64,000 bases of DNA from an uncultured Alphaproteobacteria bacterium. Its GTDB lineage: Bacteria > Pseudomonadota > Alphaproteobacteria > RF32 > CAG-239. Below, in pieces: positions 27,196 to 35,365 of the stretch; positions within the stretch are counted from its first letter, which is position 1; each line of letters starts with the position of its first letter. A model generated the notes under the pieces. That model did not search any database and was not told the origin of the DNA. It worked only from the letters and a program-made list of their open reading frames with translations. The stretch spans positions 1 to 64,000 of the forward strand of contig CALXZL010000003.1 in NCBI GenBank assembly GCA_944393215.1, written 5' to 3'. A program made the translations under genes and the position numbers.

Positions 27196-27945
27196 ATGTT
27201 AAAAGCATTAATTATCTTATTTTTTGTGGCTGGGTGTACGGCAATCAAAGCACCGACTGATTTTGTTTATAAAGAAATCCCGACAAGAGACTTTACGCTT
27301 GCCAGCTGGCAAAAAATAACAGAACCGTCCGGTACTTATAAAATATACATTGAAGGCGATGGTTATGCTTTCAACGCTCACGGCCGCGCCACGCAAGACA
27401 CGACACCTAAAGGAATACTCATGCGGGAATTGGCCTTTGGGGACGATTCTCCTAATGTCGTTTATCTTGCCAGACCATGCCAATATATCAAAAGTCCGAT
27501 TTGTTCCAAACGTCATTGGACAACCGCCCGTTTTGCGCCGGAAGTGATTAATGCCGAATATGCAGCCGTCAAACAAATTGTCGGTGACAATCCGGTTATT
27601 TTAATTGGATTCTCCGGTGGGGCGCAAGTTGCAGGCTTGATAGCGTCCGCCAAACCGGGACTGAATGTCAAAAAAGTCATAACTATTGCTGGCAATCTTG
27701 ACCATCTGGCATGGACACAATATCTCAACCTGCCACCGCTTAATGAATCAATGAATTTGAAAAGCTACCACAAACAGTTCGCCAGAATTCCGCAAATCCA
27801 CTATGTCGGCAGTAACGATGAAGTCGTGCCGCCGGTATTGGTGCGTGATTTTGTCGGTAAAGACACGAGGGTTTTTGAGGTTAGGGGCGCAACCCACAAT
27901 TCCGGCTGGGAAGAAATTTATTCTCAAATCCGGAATGAAAAGTGA
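27196..27945 (+). CDS. Lipoprotein alpha/beta hydrolase
   Basis: A 249-residue exported protein. A short signal peptide ends in a lipobox (FFVAGC, Cys at residue 14). The hydrolase fold shows the nucleophile elbow IGFSGGAQ (Ser near 137), the acid in VGSNDEVVPP and the catalytic His in RGATHNSGW. Substrate unknown; serine esterase or peptidase activity at the envelope is likely. Alone in its operon; a terminator follows 76 bases downstream. Confidence 0.8.
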   Translation: MLKALIILFFVAGCTAIKAPTDFVYKEIPTRDFTLASWQKITEPSGTYKIYIEGDGYAFNAHGRATQDTTPKGILMRELAFGDDSPNVVYLARPCQYIKSPICSKRHWTTARFAPEVINAEYAAVKQIVGDNPVILIGFSGGAQVAGLIASAKPGLNVKKVITIAGNLDHLAWTQYLNLPPLNESMNLKSYHKQFARIPQIHYVGSNDEVVPPVLVRDFVGKDTRVFEVRGATHNSGWEEIYSQIRNEK

Positions 27946-28020
27946 TTTTCGGGTAATTAACGGATAAATATCTATGTAGCAAACAGCTATAAATCTCATC
28001 ATATTAATTTGTCTTTAGAG

Positions 28021-28047
28021 GGAATGCCTTAAATTGCATTCCTTTTT
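28021..28047 (+). terminator. Terminator after the hydrolase gene
   Basis: GGAATGC (28021-28027) pairs with GCATTCC (28035-28041), followed by TTTTTT. Confidence 0.85.
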
Positions 28048-28132
28048 TATTGAAAGAATCAAACTACTTTCAACTGATTTATTTTCCTTCTATTTTAAGA
28101 GAGAAACAAAGGAGCTATTGTTAAATTCCCGT

Positions 28133-28178
28133 CTATTATAATAGCTATTTTAGTTTCTATTATAATACTATTATAAGG
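28133..28178. repeat. AT-rich direct repeats next to the iteron-like array
   Basis: CTATTATAATA occurs at 28133-28143 and 28157-28167, and CTATTATAAGG at 28168-28178. This AT-rich block lies 55 bases before the 16-bp repeat array and could serve as a DNA unwinding element if the array is a replication origin. Confidence 0.5.
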
Positions 28179-28231
28179 CACTAAAATCGCTCTCAATCCC
28201 TTGCTACATAACACATTCCGCAAGAAACAAA

Positions 28232-28375
28232 GGCAATAACGGTTTCCATTTCGGGAAATAACGACTTCCAATAGCGGAAATAACAGCTTCCACCGGTGGA
28301 AATAAGAGTTTTCGTTTCAGAAAAACCGGAAATAACGGTTTCCGATACCTAAAACAGGTGGAAATAACAATTTCC
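28232..28375 (+). repeat. Six iteron-like 16-bp repeats before a winged-helix gene
   Basis: Units of the form GGAAATAACRRYTTCC start at 28232, 28254, 28276, 28298, 28328 and 28360. The first four are at an exact 22-base pitch, the others at 30 and 32 bases, about two and three helical turns, so all lie on about one face of the DNA. Each unit is itself a partial palindrome (GGAAA...TTTCC), as expected for a dimer site. The array ends 80 bases before the winged-helix gene. Iterons of a replicon or an autoregulatory operator are both possible. Confidence 0.8.
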
Positions 28376-28455
28376 GGCAGGGATTTTGTTCAAATTAAAA
28401 TCCGGCGTCCTTCTTTAATAAATATTTGTGAGACAAATTTTTATGAGGAGAAAAC

Positions 28456-28860
28456 ATGAGCAAAAGCAAAGCTGAGCTATCCATAACCAAACGTTTGCTA
28501 TTGGATTTCATTAAATACAAAACCAACAATAACCGTACATTTTTCATGGGGAACGATAAAATCGCCGCAGCCCTCGGATTGACGGTTAATTCTGCCAAAG
28601 TGATGGTAAACGAACTGATCCGCGAGGGATACCTTCTAAAATCAACGGACATCAACGGCCGCAGAGTGTTGAACCTTTCCGGAAAACCCTACTTAACCAT
28701 CTCTTGCGTAGATTTAAGCAACATAGATAAACGCATCCTCGCCCAAGAAGTCCTAAACTACCAACGCGACGCCGAATACTACAAACGGCAGTACGAACTA
28801 GAAAAGGCTAGGGCTGATAGACTAGCAGAGGAGATGTTAAAATTAAAACATTATAACTAA
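28456..28860 (+). CDS. Winged-helix DNA-binding protein, possible Rep/regulator
   Basis: A 134-residue protein. The N-terminal half is a winged helix-turn-helix (GNDKIAAALGLTVNSAKVMVNELIREGYL, about residues 35-62, wing in INGRRVLNLS); the C-terminal 45 residues form a coiled coil (YQRDAEYYKRQYELEKARAD), probably for dimerisation. GAGGAG precedes the ATG. The adjacent palindromic repeats suit a dimer of this protein. Much shorter than classical Rep initiators, so it is either a small initiator or an autoregulator of the downstream genes. Confidence 0.75.
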   Translation: MSKSKAELSITKRLLLDFIKYKTNNNRTFFMGNDKIAAALGLTVNSAKVMVNELIREGYLLKSTDINGRRVLNLSGKPYLTISCVDLSNIDKRILAQEVLNYQRDAEYYKRQYELEKARADRLAEEMLKLKHYN

Positions 28861-28983
28861 AAACACTGTTTTTTAATGATTTATTTAAAATATTGTGCAA
28901 AAATAAATTAAAATGTTTATTTTAACTATTTTTTAATATTTCTTTTAAGTGACAAATGTTAGTAATTTGGAAGAGTGATACTT

Positions 28984-31002
28984 ATGGTTCGTCATAATGT
29001 GATTGTAATTCCCGAAGGGAAAATTTGTGATTACATAGATAATAAATTTAGAAATGATACCCCTGAGGAATATGTTCGCCAAACCATAGAAAAAAGACTG
29101 GTTAATGAACATAAATATAGTCGAGACAGGATTAATGTTGAATACACATTAAATCTGGGATCAAGAAAACCCAGAGCTGACATTGTTATCTTTCCTAAAG
29201 ATTGTACAGAATTTAATCAAAACAATATCAAAGTTATTATTGAGTGTAAAAAAGAAACAGTTGCTCCTAGCAGTAAAAATGATGGGGTGGGGCAACTTCA
29301 ATCTTATATGTCTGCGTGTCCAAATTGTGAGTGGGGAATGTGGACAAATGGAAAAGAGAAAGAGGTGTATCGTAAGATCATCAATGATAAAAAAGAAATA
29401 GAATTTGTTGATTACAATGATATTCCTTCGGCGGATGGTTCTTTAGATGACATTGATAGACCAACCAGAGATAAGCTTAAAAAAGCATATGAAGATAATC
29501 TATTGTTTGTTTTTAAGACTTGCCATAATCATATATATGTAAATGAAGGATTGCAAAAGCAGCCAGCTTTTTTTGAGTTGTTAAAACTTATTTTTTGCAA
29601 AATTGAAGATGAAAAGAATATTCCTAATCCGTTAGAATTTTATGCGACCTCCGCAGAAAAAAATAATCCAGATGGGCAGTTAACTGTTAAAAAGAGAATA
29701 AGTAAAATATTTTCTAGAGTAAAAACTAAATTTTCTAATATTTTTGATGCTAATGATGAAATCAAATTAAAACCTAGAACAACAGCATTTCTGGTTGCTG
29801 AACTTCAAAAATATAGTTTACTTAATACCAACATTGATATCAAAGGTAAAGCATATGAAGAATTGGTTGGTGCAAACTTAAGAGGTGACCGAGGAGAATT
29901 CTTTACCCCCAGAAATGTTATGAAGATGACTGTTGAGATGTTAGCTCCAACAATTGAGGAACGTGTGTTGGATAGCAGTTGTGGAACGGGCGGTTTTATT
30001 GTTAATGCTATGACTTATGTTATTTCCCATTTAGAGAAAACTATGGAAAAACAATTAGGTAAAAAGAAAGAAGATTGGAATCAAGAGGAGATAATTCTTT
30101 ATAGAACGAGAATTTCTGAAATCGCTTCTAATAACTTTTTCGGTTTTGATATAAATCCTGATTTAGTCAAGGCAACGAAAATGAATATGGTTATGAACAA
30201 TGATGGTAGTGGCAACATTTTACCTTGCAATACTCTTGAACTACCTCACCAGTGGTCTGATGAATTTAAAACAAAGCTTGCATCTGCTCTTGGTATAACC
30301 AAAAATAAGATTACAAATAAAGATAGTATAGCTTTCTTTGATGTAATTGTAACTAATCCGCCTTTTGGTAGCAAAATTCCTATTCAAGATACAGATATAT
30401 TATCCCAATACGATTTAGGACATATATGGAGTAAAGATCAGGATGGGAAGTGGAATAAATCGGATAGATTACAAACATCTGTTCCACCTGAGCAACTTTT
30501 TATTGAGAGATGCCTTCAATTATTAAAACCTGGCGGCAGAATGGGAATAGTTCTGCCAGATGCAATTTTAGGCTCTCCTGGACTGGAGTATATTAGAGTA
30601 TGGTTAATACAAAAAGCCTATATAATTGCAAGTATTGATTTGCATGAAGATACTTTCCAGCCAAGAAACGGAACACAAACTTCTGTATTGTTCCTACAAA
30701 AGAAGACACAAGGAGAAATGGATAACGAAGCTACTTCTGGCCAAATGAAAGATTACAAGATTTTCATGGCAATGATTGATAGAATTGGGCATGATAAGAG
30801 AGGTACTCCTTTATTTAAGAGGGATAAGTATGGTAATGAAATTTTAGTTCCTGAAGAAGTAGAAACAACCAGTATTAATTCTAAAACACAAGAAACTGAA
30901 GTTGTAAAAACAACTGCACAAATCAAAATAATAGATGATCAAACAAAGGATATTCCTCAAATCTTTGCAAAATGGAAACAACAGGAAGGTATTGGATGGT
31001 AG
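28984..31002 (+). CDS. Fused restriction nuclease and N6-adenine methylase (BcgI-like RM subunit)
   Basis: A 672-residue protein. Residues 1-150 are the HsdR N-terminal nuclease fold (RADIVIF, then VIIECKKE, the D...ExK core); residues about 270-610 are an N6-adenine methylase with motif I VLDSSCGTGGF and motif IV VTNPPFG. No helicase or translocase is present, so this is not type I HsdR. The fusion of nuclease and methylase, with a separate S subunit next to it, is the layout of type IIB enzymes such as BcgI. The ATG at 28984 (GGAAGAG upstream) is preferred to GTG at 28975. Confidence 0.85.
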   Translation: MVRHNVIVIPEGKICDYIDNKFRNDTPEEYVRQTIEKRLVNEHKYSRDRINVEYTLNLGSRKPRADIVIFPKDCTEFNQNNIKVIIECKKETVAPSSKNDGVGQLQSYMSACPNCEWGMWTNGKEKEVYRKIINDKKEIEFVDYNDIPSADGSLDDIDRPTRDKLKKAYEDNLLFVFKTCHNHIYVNEGLQKQPAFFELLKLIFCKIEDEKNIPNPLEFYATSAEKNNPDGQLTVKKRISKIFSRVKTKFSNIFDANDEIKLKPRTTAFLVAELQKYSLLNTNIDIKGKAYEELVGANLRGDRGEFFTPRNVMKMTVEMLAPTIEERVLDSSCGTGGFIVNAMTYVISHLEKTMEKQLGKKKEDWNQEEIILYRTRISEIASNNFFGFDINPDLVKATKMNMVMNNDGSGNILPCNTLELPHQWSDEFKTKLASALGITKNKITNKDSIAFFDVIVTNPPFGSKIPIQDTDILSQYDLGHIWSKDQDGKWNKSDRLQTSVPPEQLFIERCLQLLKPGGRMGIVLPDAILGSPGLEYIRVWLIQKAYIIASIDLHEDTFQPRNGTQTSVLFLQKKTQGEMDNEATSGQMKDYKIFMAMIDRIGHDKRGTPLFKRDKYGNEILVPEEVETTSINSKTQETEVVKTTAQIKIIDDQTKDIPQIFAKWKQQEGIGW

Positions 31003-32432
31003 AACAGATAGACATTCCTGAAACTAATATTATGTGGTGTTCTGTTCCTTTAGCAGAGATCTTGGGTAATAACACGAGATTTGAGGCAAGGGCTTTTTCT
31101 GTTGCTGCAAAAAATGCTCAAGAAACTATCGCTAAATGTAAATTTAATAAAAAAGCGTTGTATGGTGATGATGCTTTTACAAGTGTTTGTTATTATCCTA
31201 GTAGATTTAAGAGAAACTATATTAGTAAAATAATGTCACAGGCTATAGGTTTTCTTGGTAGTTCTGAAATGCTTGATTTAAAGCCTTTTCCTGAAAAATT
31301 CTTGTCCAAAGAACAAAATGATATTGATTCTCTATTTATTAAACAAGGTGATTTATTACTTTCTCGCTCTGGTACTATAGGAAACGTCGCTTTTGTGTCA
31401 AGGACTTTATCGCAATATTTATGCAGTGAACATTCTATCCGATTACGGGATATCAGTAATCCTGGTTATATATATGCGTTTTTAAAAACAGATATAGGTC
31501 AAACCCTTGTAAAAACAAATACTTTTGGCTCTGTGGTTAATCAGATTGAACCTGACCATTTAAGAAATATTTCAATTCCAAATCCACCAGAGGAACTAAA
31601 AAAGGAAATTCATAACTTGGTCGTTAAGTCTTATGATTTGAGAGATGAATCTAACGATTTAATTGATGAAGCCGAAAAATTGTTGATTGAAGAACTAAAA
31701 TTACCTCCTATAGAAGATTTTGAACCTAAATACTTTGATACCAAAAGTGACATACGAAATTATGAAGTTTCTTTAAGTAATCTTAATAATCGTTTTGATG
31801 GTTCATATCATATACCTTTAGTGGATTGTATAAAAGAGCATCTAAGCAGATATGCAGAAAGCGTTACAACTATTGGAGATAAGAATGTTTCTGAAGATAT
31901 AATTTTACCAGGAAGATTTGCTAGAACTTATGTAGAAGAAGGGCAAGGTACTTTGTTTTTTGGAGGAAAAGAAATTAATCAGAACGAACCTTATAATAAG
32001 AAATATCTTTCTATCTCTAAACATAACAGTAGAATTGAAAAAGAGCTTAAGTTAAAAGAAAATATGGTTTTAATTACTAGAAGCGGAACTATAGGTCGGG
32101 TAAATATTGTTCCTCATCATTGGGAAAATTGGGTAATCAATGAGCATGTTATACGGATATTACCTCATACAAAAGAGATTGCTGGATATATATATTGTTG
32201 GTTAAATACCGAATATGGCGATAGTTTAATTAAAAGATATACATACGGTTCAGTAGTCAATGAAATTGATACGAGCCATGTAGCTAATATTCCTTTTCCT
32301 ATACTTAAAAACAAAGAAATTCAAACAAAGATTAATAACTTGGTTTTAGAAGCTAATAAAAAGCGTTATGAAGCATATATTCTAGAACAACAAGCAATTA
32401 AGATGGTTAATGAAAAAGTGATTTATGCTTAA
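30996..32432 (+). CDS. Specificity subunit (HsdS-like, two target domains)
   Basis: A 478-residue S subunit. Two similar halves each hold a target recognition domain ending in the same conserved block: IYAFLKTDIGQTLVK, then FGSVVNQIEPDHLRNI, in the first; IYCWLNTEYGDSLIK, then YGSVVNEIDTSHVANI, in the second, each followed by a helical spacer. Two domains predict a bipartite target sequence. It overlaps the methylase stop by 7 bases, with GGAAGG before the ATG at 30996. The pair should form one restriction-modification enzyme; the target is not predictable by eye. Confidence 0.85.
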   Translation: MVEQIDIPETNIMWCSVPLAEILGNNTRFEARAFSVAAKNAQETIAKCKFNKKALYGDDAFTSVCYYPSRFKRNYISKIMSQAIGFLGSSEMLDLKPFPEKFLSKEQNDIDSLFIKQGDLLLSRSGTIGNVAFVSRTLSQYLCSEHSIRLRDISNPGYIYAFLKTDIGQTLVKTNTFGSVVNQIEPDHLRNISIPNPPEELKKEIHNLVVKSYDLRDESNDLIDEAEKLLIEELKLPPIEDFEPKYFDTKSDIRNYEVSLSNLNNRFDGSYHIPLVDCIKEHLSRYAESVTTIGDKNVSEDIILPGRFARTYVEEGQGTLFFGGKEINQNEPYNKKYLSISKHNSRIEKELKLKENMVLITRSGTIGRVNIVPHHWENWVINEHVIRILPHTKEIAGYIYCWLNTEYGDSLIKRYTYGSVVNEIDTSHVANIPFPILKNKEIQTKINNLVLEANKKRYEAYILEQQAIKMVNEKVIYA

Positions 32433-32448
32433 TTACTTATTGTAGTTT

Positions 32449-33570
32449 CTACTTCCCCTCTATCTCCTTTGCCAGTTTATTAACCAAATCCATATCCCTG
32501 CTTTTGTAGGCTTCGAGGAGGGGAAGGTAGTAGTGGGAGCTTTTGCCTTCGCCGATGTAGGGAATGCGGCGGATACCGTCGGCTTTGTCTTCTTTGCGCA
32601 TGGCGAGCAGGGTGGCGTATGAAATGCCTAAAAATGCTGCCGTTTGCTTGATATTGAGCCAGTTTGAACGCGCGGCAATGTCAAACTCGTCTTTGTTGAT
32701 TTTGGCATCAACGCCGTCCGCACCAACGTTTTGTTCATAAAACTTGGCTTCCTTAGCGTATCCGCTTTTGTTTAAGGCGGTGAGAAAGCTCTTAAATCCG
32801 TCCTTTGCTGTCTGGGTGATAAACGGCGCAAAGCTTAAATTTTGTATTTTGACTTCCGGCCTGAATTGCGTATCCTTAAAACTGACCTCGCGGAAGAAAG
32901 TCAGATATTCCAACATGCTCTTTTCCGGCACTATACTCTCGTCAAAATTCACTATTCCCTTAAACAGGCAGTTTCGGATTTCCAGATGATACAAACCTAC
33001 GTTACCGCTGCCGTTAAATCGCCGCATATTGAGCCGGCTGTTCTCATTAAACACGCAGCGGTCAATTTCCACCGGAATGCGGGCGTCTATTTCATCAAAG
33101 TTCAAGCTGCCGTTAAAAACGCAATTGTTAAATTCTATCGGTGCGTCCGGTGTTTCGCTTAGCAGGCGCACATTATAGGTTTCTTCAAACACGCAGTCAT
33201 AAAATCCGACGCCCGCCGGCGGAATATCAATTCCGTCATTAACGCCGAACCGGCAGCCGATAAAATACAAAACGCTGATATACGGTGAGCCGGTCGCGCT
33301 GAATAAAGCACCGGCCGCAACCACATCGCCGAAGTCAAAGCCCTTAAAACAAAGCCCGACCAGACTTCCTTGCAAAAATACCTTAATGTTTTTAAGTTCC
33401 CGTCGGATTGGTAATTTCTCATTGCCGGGTATCAGGTTATTGATGGCCGGCACGATGTCTTCTTCAAAATTATAATCATACGGAATGTACTCTTTCCCGT
33501 CCTCGCTGATATATTGCAAAATTTCGTCTTTTGACTGGAAAAGTCCTTGTTTGAAATTAAAATGCACCAT
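32449..33570 (-). CDS. Beta-helix (pentapeptide-like) protein with HTH tail
   Basis: A 373-residue protein. The middle (about residues 120-240) shows repeated CxF turns (YDCVFEETYNV, NNCVFNGSLNF, DRCVFNENSRL, RNCLFKGIVNF), the pattern of a right-handed beta-helix related to pentapeptide repeats, some of which mimic DNA. The last 65 residues look like an excisionase/MerR-type helix-turn-helix (IKQTAAFLGISYATLLAMRKED). The combination is unusual. It is convergent with the S subunit, 16 bases apart. Base composition is clearly richer in G+C than the RM genes. Confidence 0.65.
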   Translation of the reverse strand: MVHFNFKQGLFQSKDEILQYISEDGKEYIPYDYNFEEDIVPAINNLIPGNEKLPIRRELKNIKVFLQGSLVGLCFKGFDFGDVVAAGALFSATGSPYISVLYFIGCRFGVNDGIDIPPAGVGFYDCVFEETYNVRLLSETPDAPIEFNNCVFNGSLNFDEIDARIPVEIDRCVFNENSRLNMRRFNGSGNVGLYHLEIRNCLFKGIVNFDESIVPEKSMLEYLTFFREVSFKDTQFRPEVKIQNLSFAPFITQTAKDGFKSFLTALNKSGYAKEAKFYEQNVGADGVDAKINKDEFDIAARSNWLNIKQTAAFLGISYATLLAMRKEDKADGIRRIPYIGEGKSSHYYLPLLEAYKSRDMDLVNKLAKEIEGK

Positions 33571-33793
33571 GCGCCCTCAACAATTCCTATTTTCTTTTTT
33601 GCTAGGATAATCGCAAACAAGTTTAATTTCATTTAATAAAATCATGCCGATTCTGCGATTCTTTTGCTGATTGAAACAAAATTATCCGGTTTTAAGCAAA
33701 ATTTTACAAAACTTTTTACCCCGCTATATCCATATATATCCATTTAAATACATTTAAAACCGAGCTTCGAGAAAAGCCTTGAAAAACAATCTG

Positions 33794-33823
33794 TTGACTA
33801 GCGTTTTGTTTTTCTCTCATACT
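33794..33823 (+). promoter_or_regulatory. Putative promoter of the small-gene cluster
   Basis: TTGACT (33794-33799) and CATACT (33818-33823), 18 bases apart, 56 bases before the 35-residue gene. The rest of the 308-base gap 33571-33878 is AT-rich, with short repeats of TATATCCA around 33725-33745, and holds no gene I can support. Confidence 0.4.
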
Positions 33824-33878
33824 AACCGTGTCAGGCAGCGATGCCATAATTTAACCATTAAACCGAAAGGAAAACAAA

Positions 33879-33986
33879 ATGACCATATTAACTTACATTA
33901 TCGCTTCTTTGCTGAAAAAATATCGTTTCAAAAAAGAGATAGAAAACTTAAAAAATCTTCTTAATGCCGCCCGGTTTGCCTGCTAG
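33879..33986 (+). CDS. Small 35-residue protein
   Basis: A 35-residue reading frame (MTILTYIIASLLKKYRFKKE to a final Cys) with a strong ribosome site GAAAGGAAAA at the right distance. A short hydrophobic start followed by an amphipathic basic helix suggests a small membrane-associated peptide. It ends 10 bases before the next gene, so it is likely to be translated from the same message. No family known. Confidence 0.45.
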   Translation: MTILTYIIASLLKKYRFKKEIENLKNLLNAARFAC

Positions 33987-33996
33987 GAGAAAAGTC

Positions 33997-34434
33997 ATGC
34001 ATTACCGACTGGTTGCCAAAACCGCTGATTTTACGCCGGAAGAATTGCTGGATAAATTGCAGGGATTTATGCCGGTGGCGGACGAAGCGGTTCATCAATA
34101 CGGATGTTGGAAACTTGCACGTTATGGCGATTTTGCGGAATTTGCCGCCGATGAAGGTATTGATAGCGATGAAGCCCGAACCGTTGATGAGCAGGACGGC
34201 ATTTTACGTCAGCATGGGTTTGCTTTTGGAGATGATCATAAAATCTATGAAAAAGTATCAACCCATTTTGACAGCTTTGTCATCAAAGGCATCAGACGTT
34301 ATAAAGATGTCATTGCCGACCCGCGCGGTGTTTATGCCTTTATTTCCGCGGCCGGAGATTTTTATTACGTAACCGAAAAGCGCTGTCCGTTTACCGCCGA
34401 TGATGTGGTTTATGTGACAGACTGCCATAATTAA
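33997..34434 (+). CDS. Unknown 145-residue protein
   Basis: Not recognised. Acidic soluble protein (MHYRLVAKTADFTPEELLDK, FAADEGIDSDEARTVDEQDG, a final VVYVTDCHN). AGGAG precedes the ATG at 33997; an in-frame upstream start at 33964 lacks a ribosome site. Part of a run of short same-strand genes leading to the serine recombinase, as in the left end of many integrated elements. Confidence 0.65.
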   Translation: MHYRLVAKTADFTPEELLDKLQGFMPVADEAVHQYGCWKLARYGDFAEFAADEGIDSDEARTVDEQDGILRQHGFAFGDDHKIYEKVSTHFDSFVIKGIRRYKDVIADPRGVYAFISAAGDFYYVTEKRCPFTADDVVYVTDCHN

Positions 34435-34552
34435 CTGATTTTCTAACAAAATTAAACATTTAACCCCAAAGGCTCGGAGGAGATACCGAAGCGCCATACA
34501 GAATTATTATGCTCTTTTTTTACGAAAACCCTACTTTTGAAAGGAAAATAAA

Positions 34553-35129
34553 ATGAAAAACTTTTTGGAAAAATATAACGCTTTTAAGATTGAAACCTCA
34601 AAAGACGAAGGCAAACTGACCTTGGAAACGGCCAAAGAACGGATTTTGAAACTGTTGACTGATAATATCAGAAACTTCAAGGAAGACAGCTGGAATTTGC
34701 AAAACCGCATGAACAAGCTGATTATTGATACGGAAAAGAACTCAATCTTTACGCTTCGTCTGGGCGGCAAACGCATTGTCCGCTATTCGTTGGATTTACT
34801 GGATACTCAGCAGAAAATAAGCTTCTTGTTTGATTTCTACAACAGTGTTGAGGCCGGCGAGTTTAATGAAGACATTACCGACTTTCTGGCCAAAGAGATT
34901 GATAATGCAGCGGTGCGCAAAAAAAGAAGCCAATGAGCGCCGGAAGAATAAGAAAAAAGCCGAACGTGAGCAAAAAGCCAGGGAAAGACAGGAAGAATAT
35001 GCCCGAAAAGTAGAGGAAACACGGCAGAGAACGCTTGCCGCCGCTGAGCCGATGCTTCATGAAATGTATATACAATCTGAAGCCGCCCGCCAAAACGCAC
35101 AGAATCAATATATTTCTGAACGGGTTTAA
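34553..35129 (+). pseudogene. Unknown coiled-coil protein split by a frameshift in a poly-A run
   Basis: Residues 1-127 read from the ATG at 34553 (GAAAGGAAAA upstream) to a stop at 34936. The other frame continues smoothly as a Glu/Lys/Arg-rich coiled coil (NERRKNKKKAEREQKARERQ, AAAEPMLHEMYIQSEAARQN) to 35129. The join is a run of seven A at 34919-34925; one A fewer would give a single protein of about 191 residues. Either a gene inactivated by slippage, a programmed frameshift, or a read error. The family is not recognised. Confidence 0.6.
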
Positions 35130-35141
35130 TTAAAAGTATCC

Positions 35142-35168
35142 GGGGCTTATCAAAAATAAGCCCCTTTG
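35142..35168 (+). terminator. Terminator after the coiled-coil gene
   Basis: GGGGCTTAT (35142-35150) pairs with ATAAGCCCC (35156-35164), followed by TTT. Short T tract, so moderate strength. Confidence 0.65.
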
Positions 35169-35225
35169 CAATAAAACCAGGACAAAACAATATATTAGAT
35201 TGAGTTCGATTAAGGGAAAGATAAA

Positions 35226-35360
35226 ATGACAATAAGTTTAACCGAAGCATTGAGAAACATTGCGTCCGTCCCCAACCAAAACCGAGGAAGAACTGAAACA
35301 AGGTGTTCGCAACCTGACAGGTTTTGTAAGGTGTATGTTATCAATCAAACAGGAGATTAA
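35226..35360 (+). pseudogene. Remnant of a small gene before the serine recombinase
   Basis: An ATG at 35226 preceded by GGGAAAGATAAA opens a frame (TISLTEALRNIASV) that stays open for 44 codons but turns into unlikely sequence. The second half reads sensibly in the neighbouring frame (TKTEEELKQGVRNLTGFVRCM), as if one base had been gained near 35270. Probably a decayed helical protein. Low certainty. Confidence 0.35.
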
Positions 35361-35365
35361 AGAAA

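Noticed and set aside
28232..28375. CRISPR array
   Set aside because: Units are 16 bp and the gaps 6-16 bp, far too short for spacers, and no cas gene is present.
33779..33964. 61-codon frame overlapping the 35-residue gene
   Set aside because: No ribosome site, unlikely composition, and the alternative frame starting at 33879 has a strong one.
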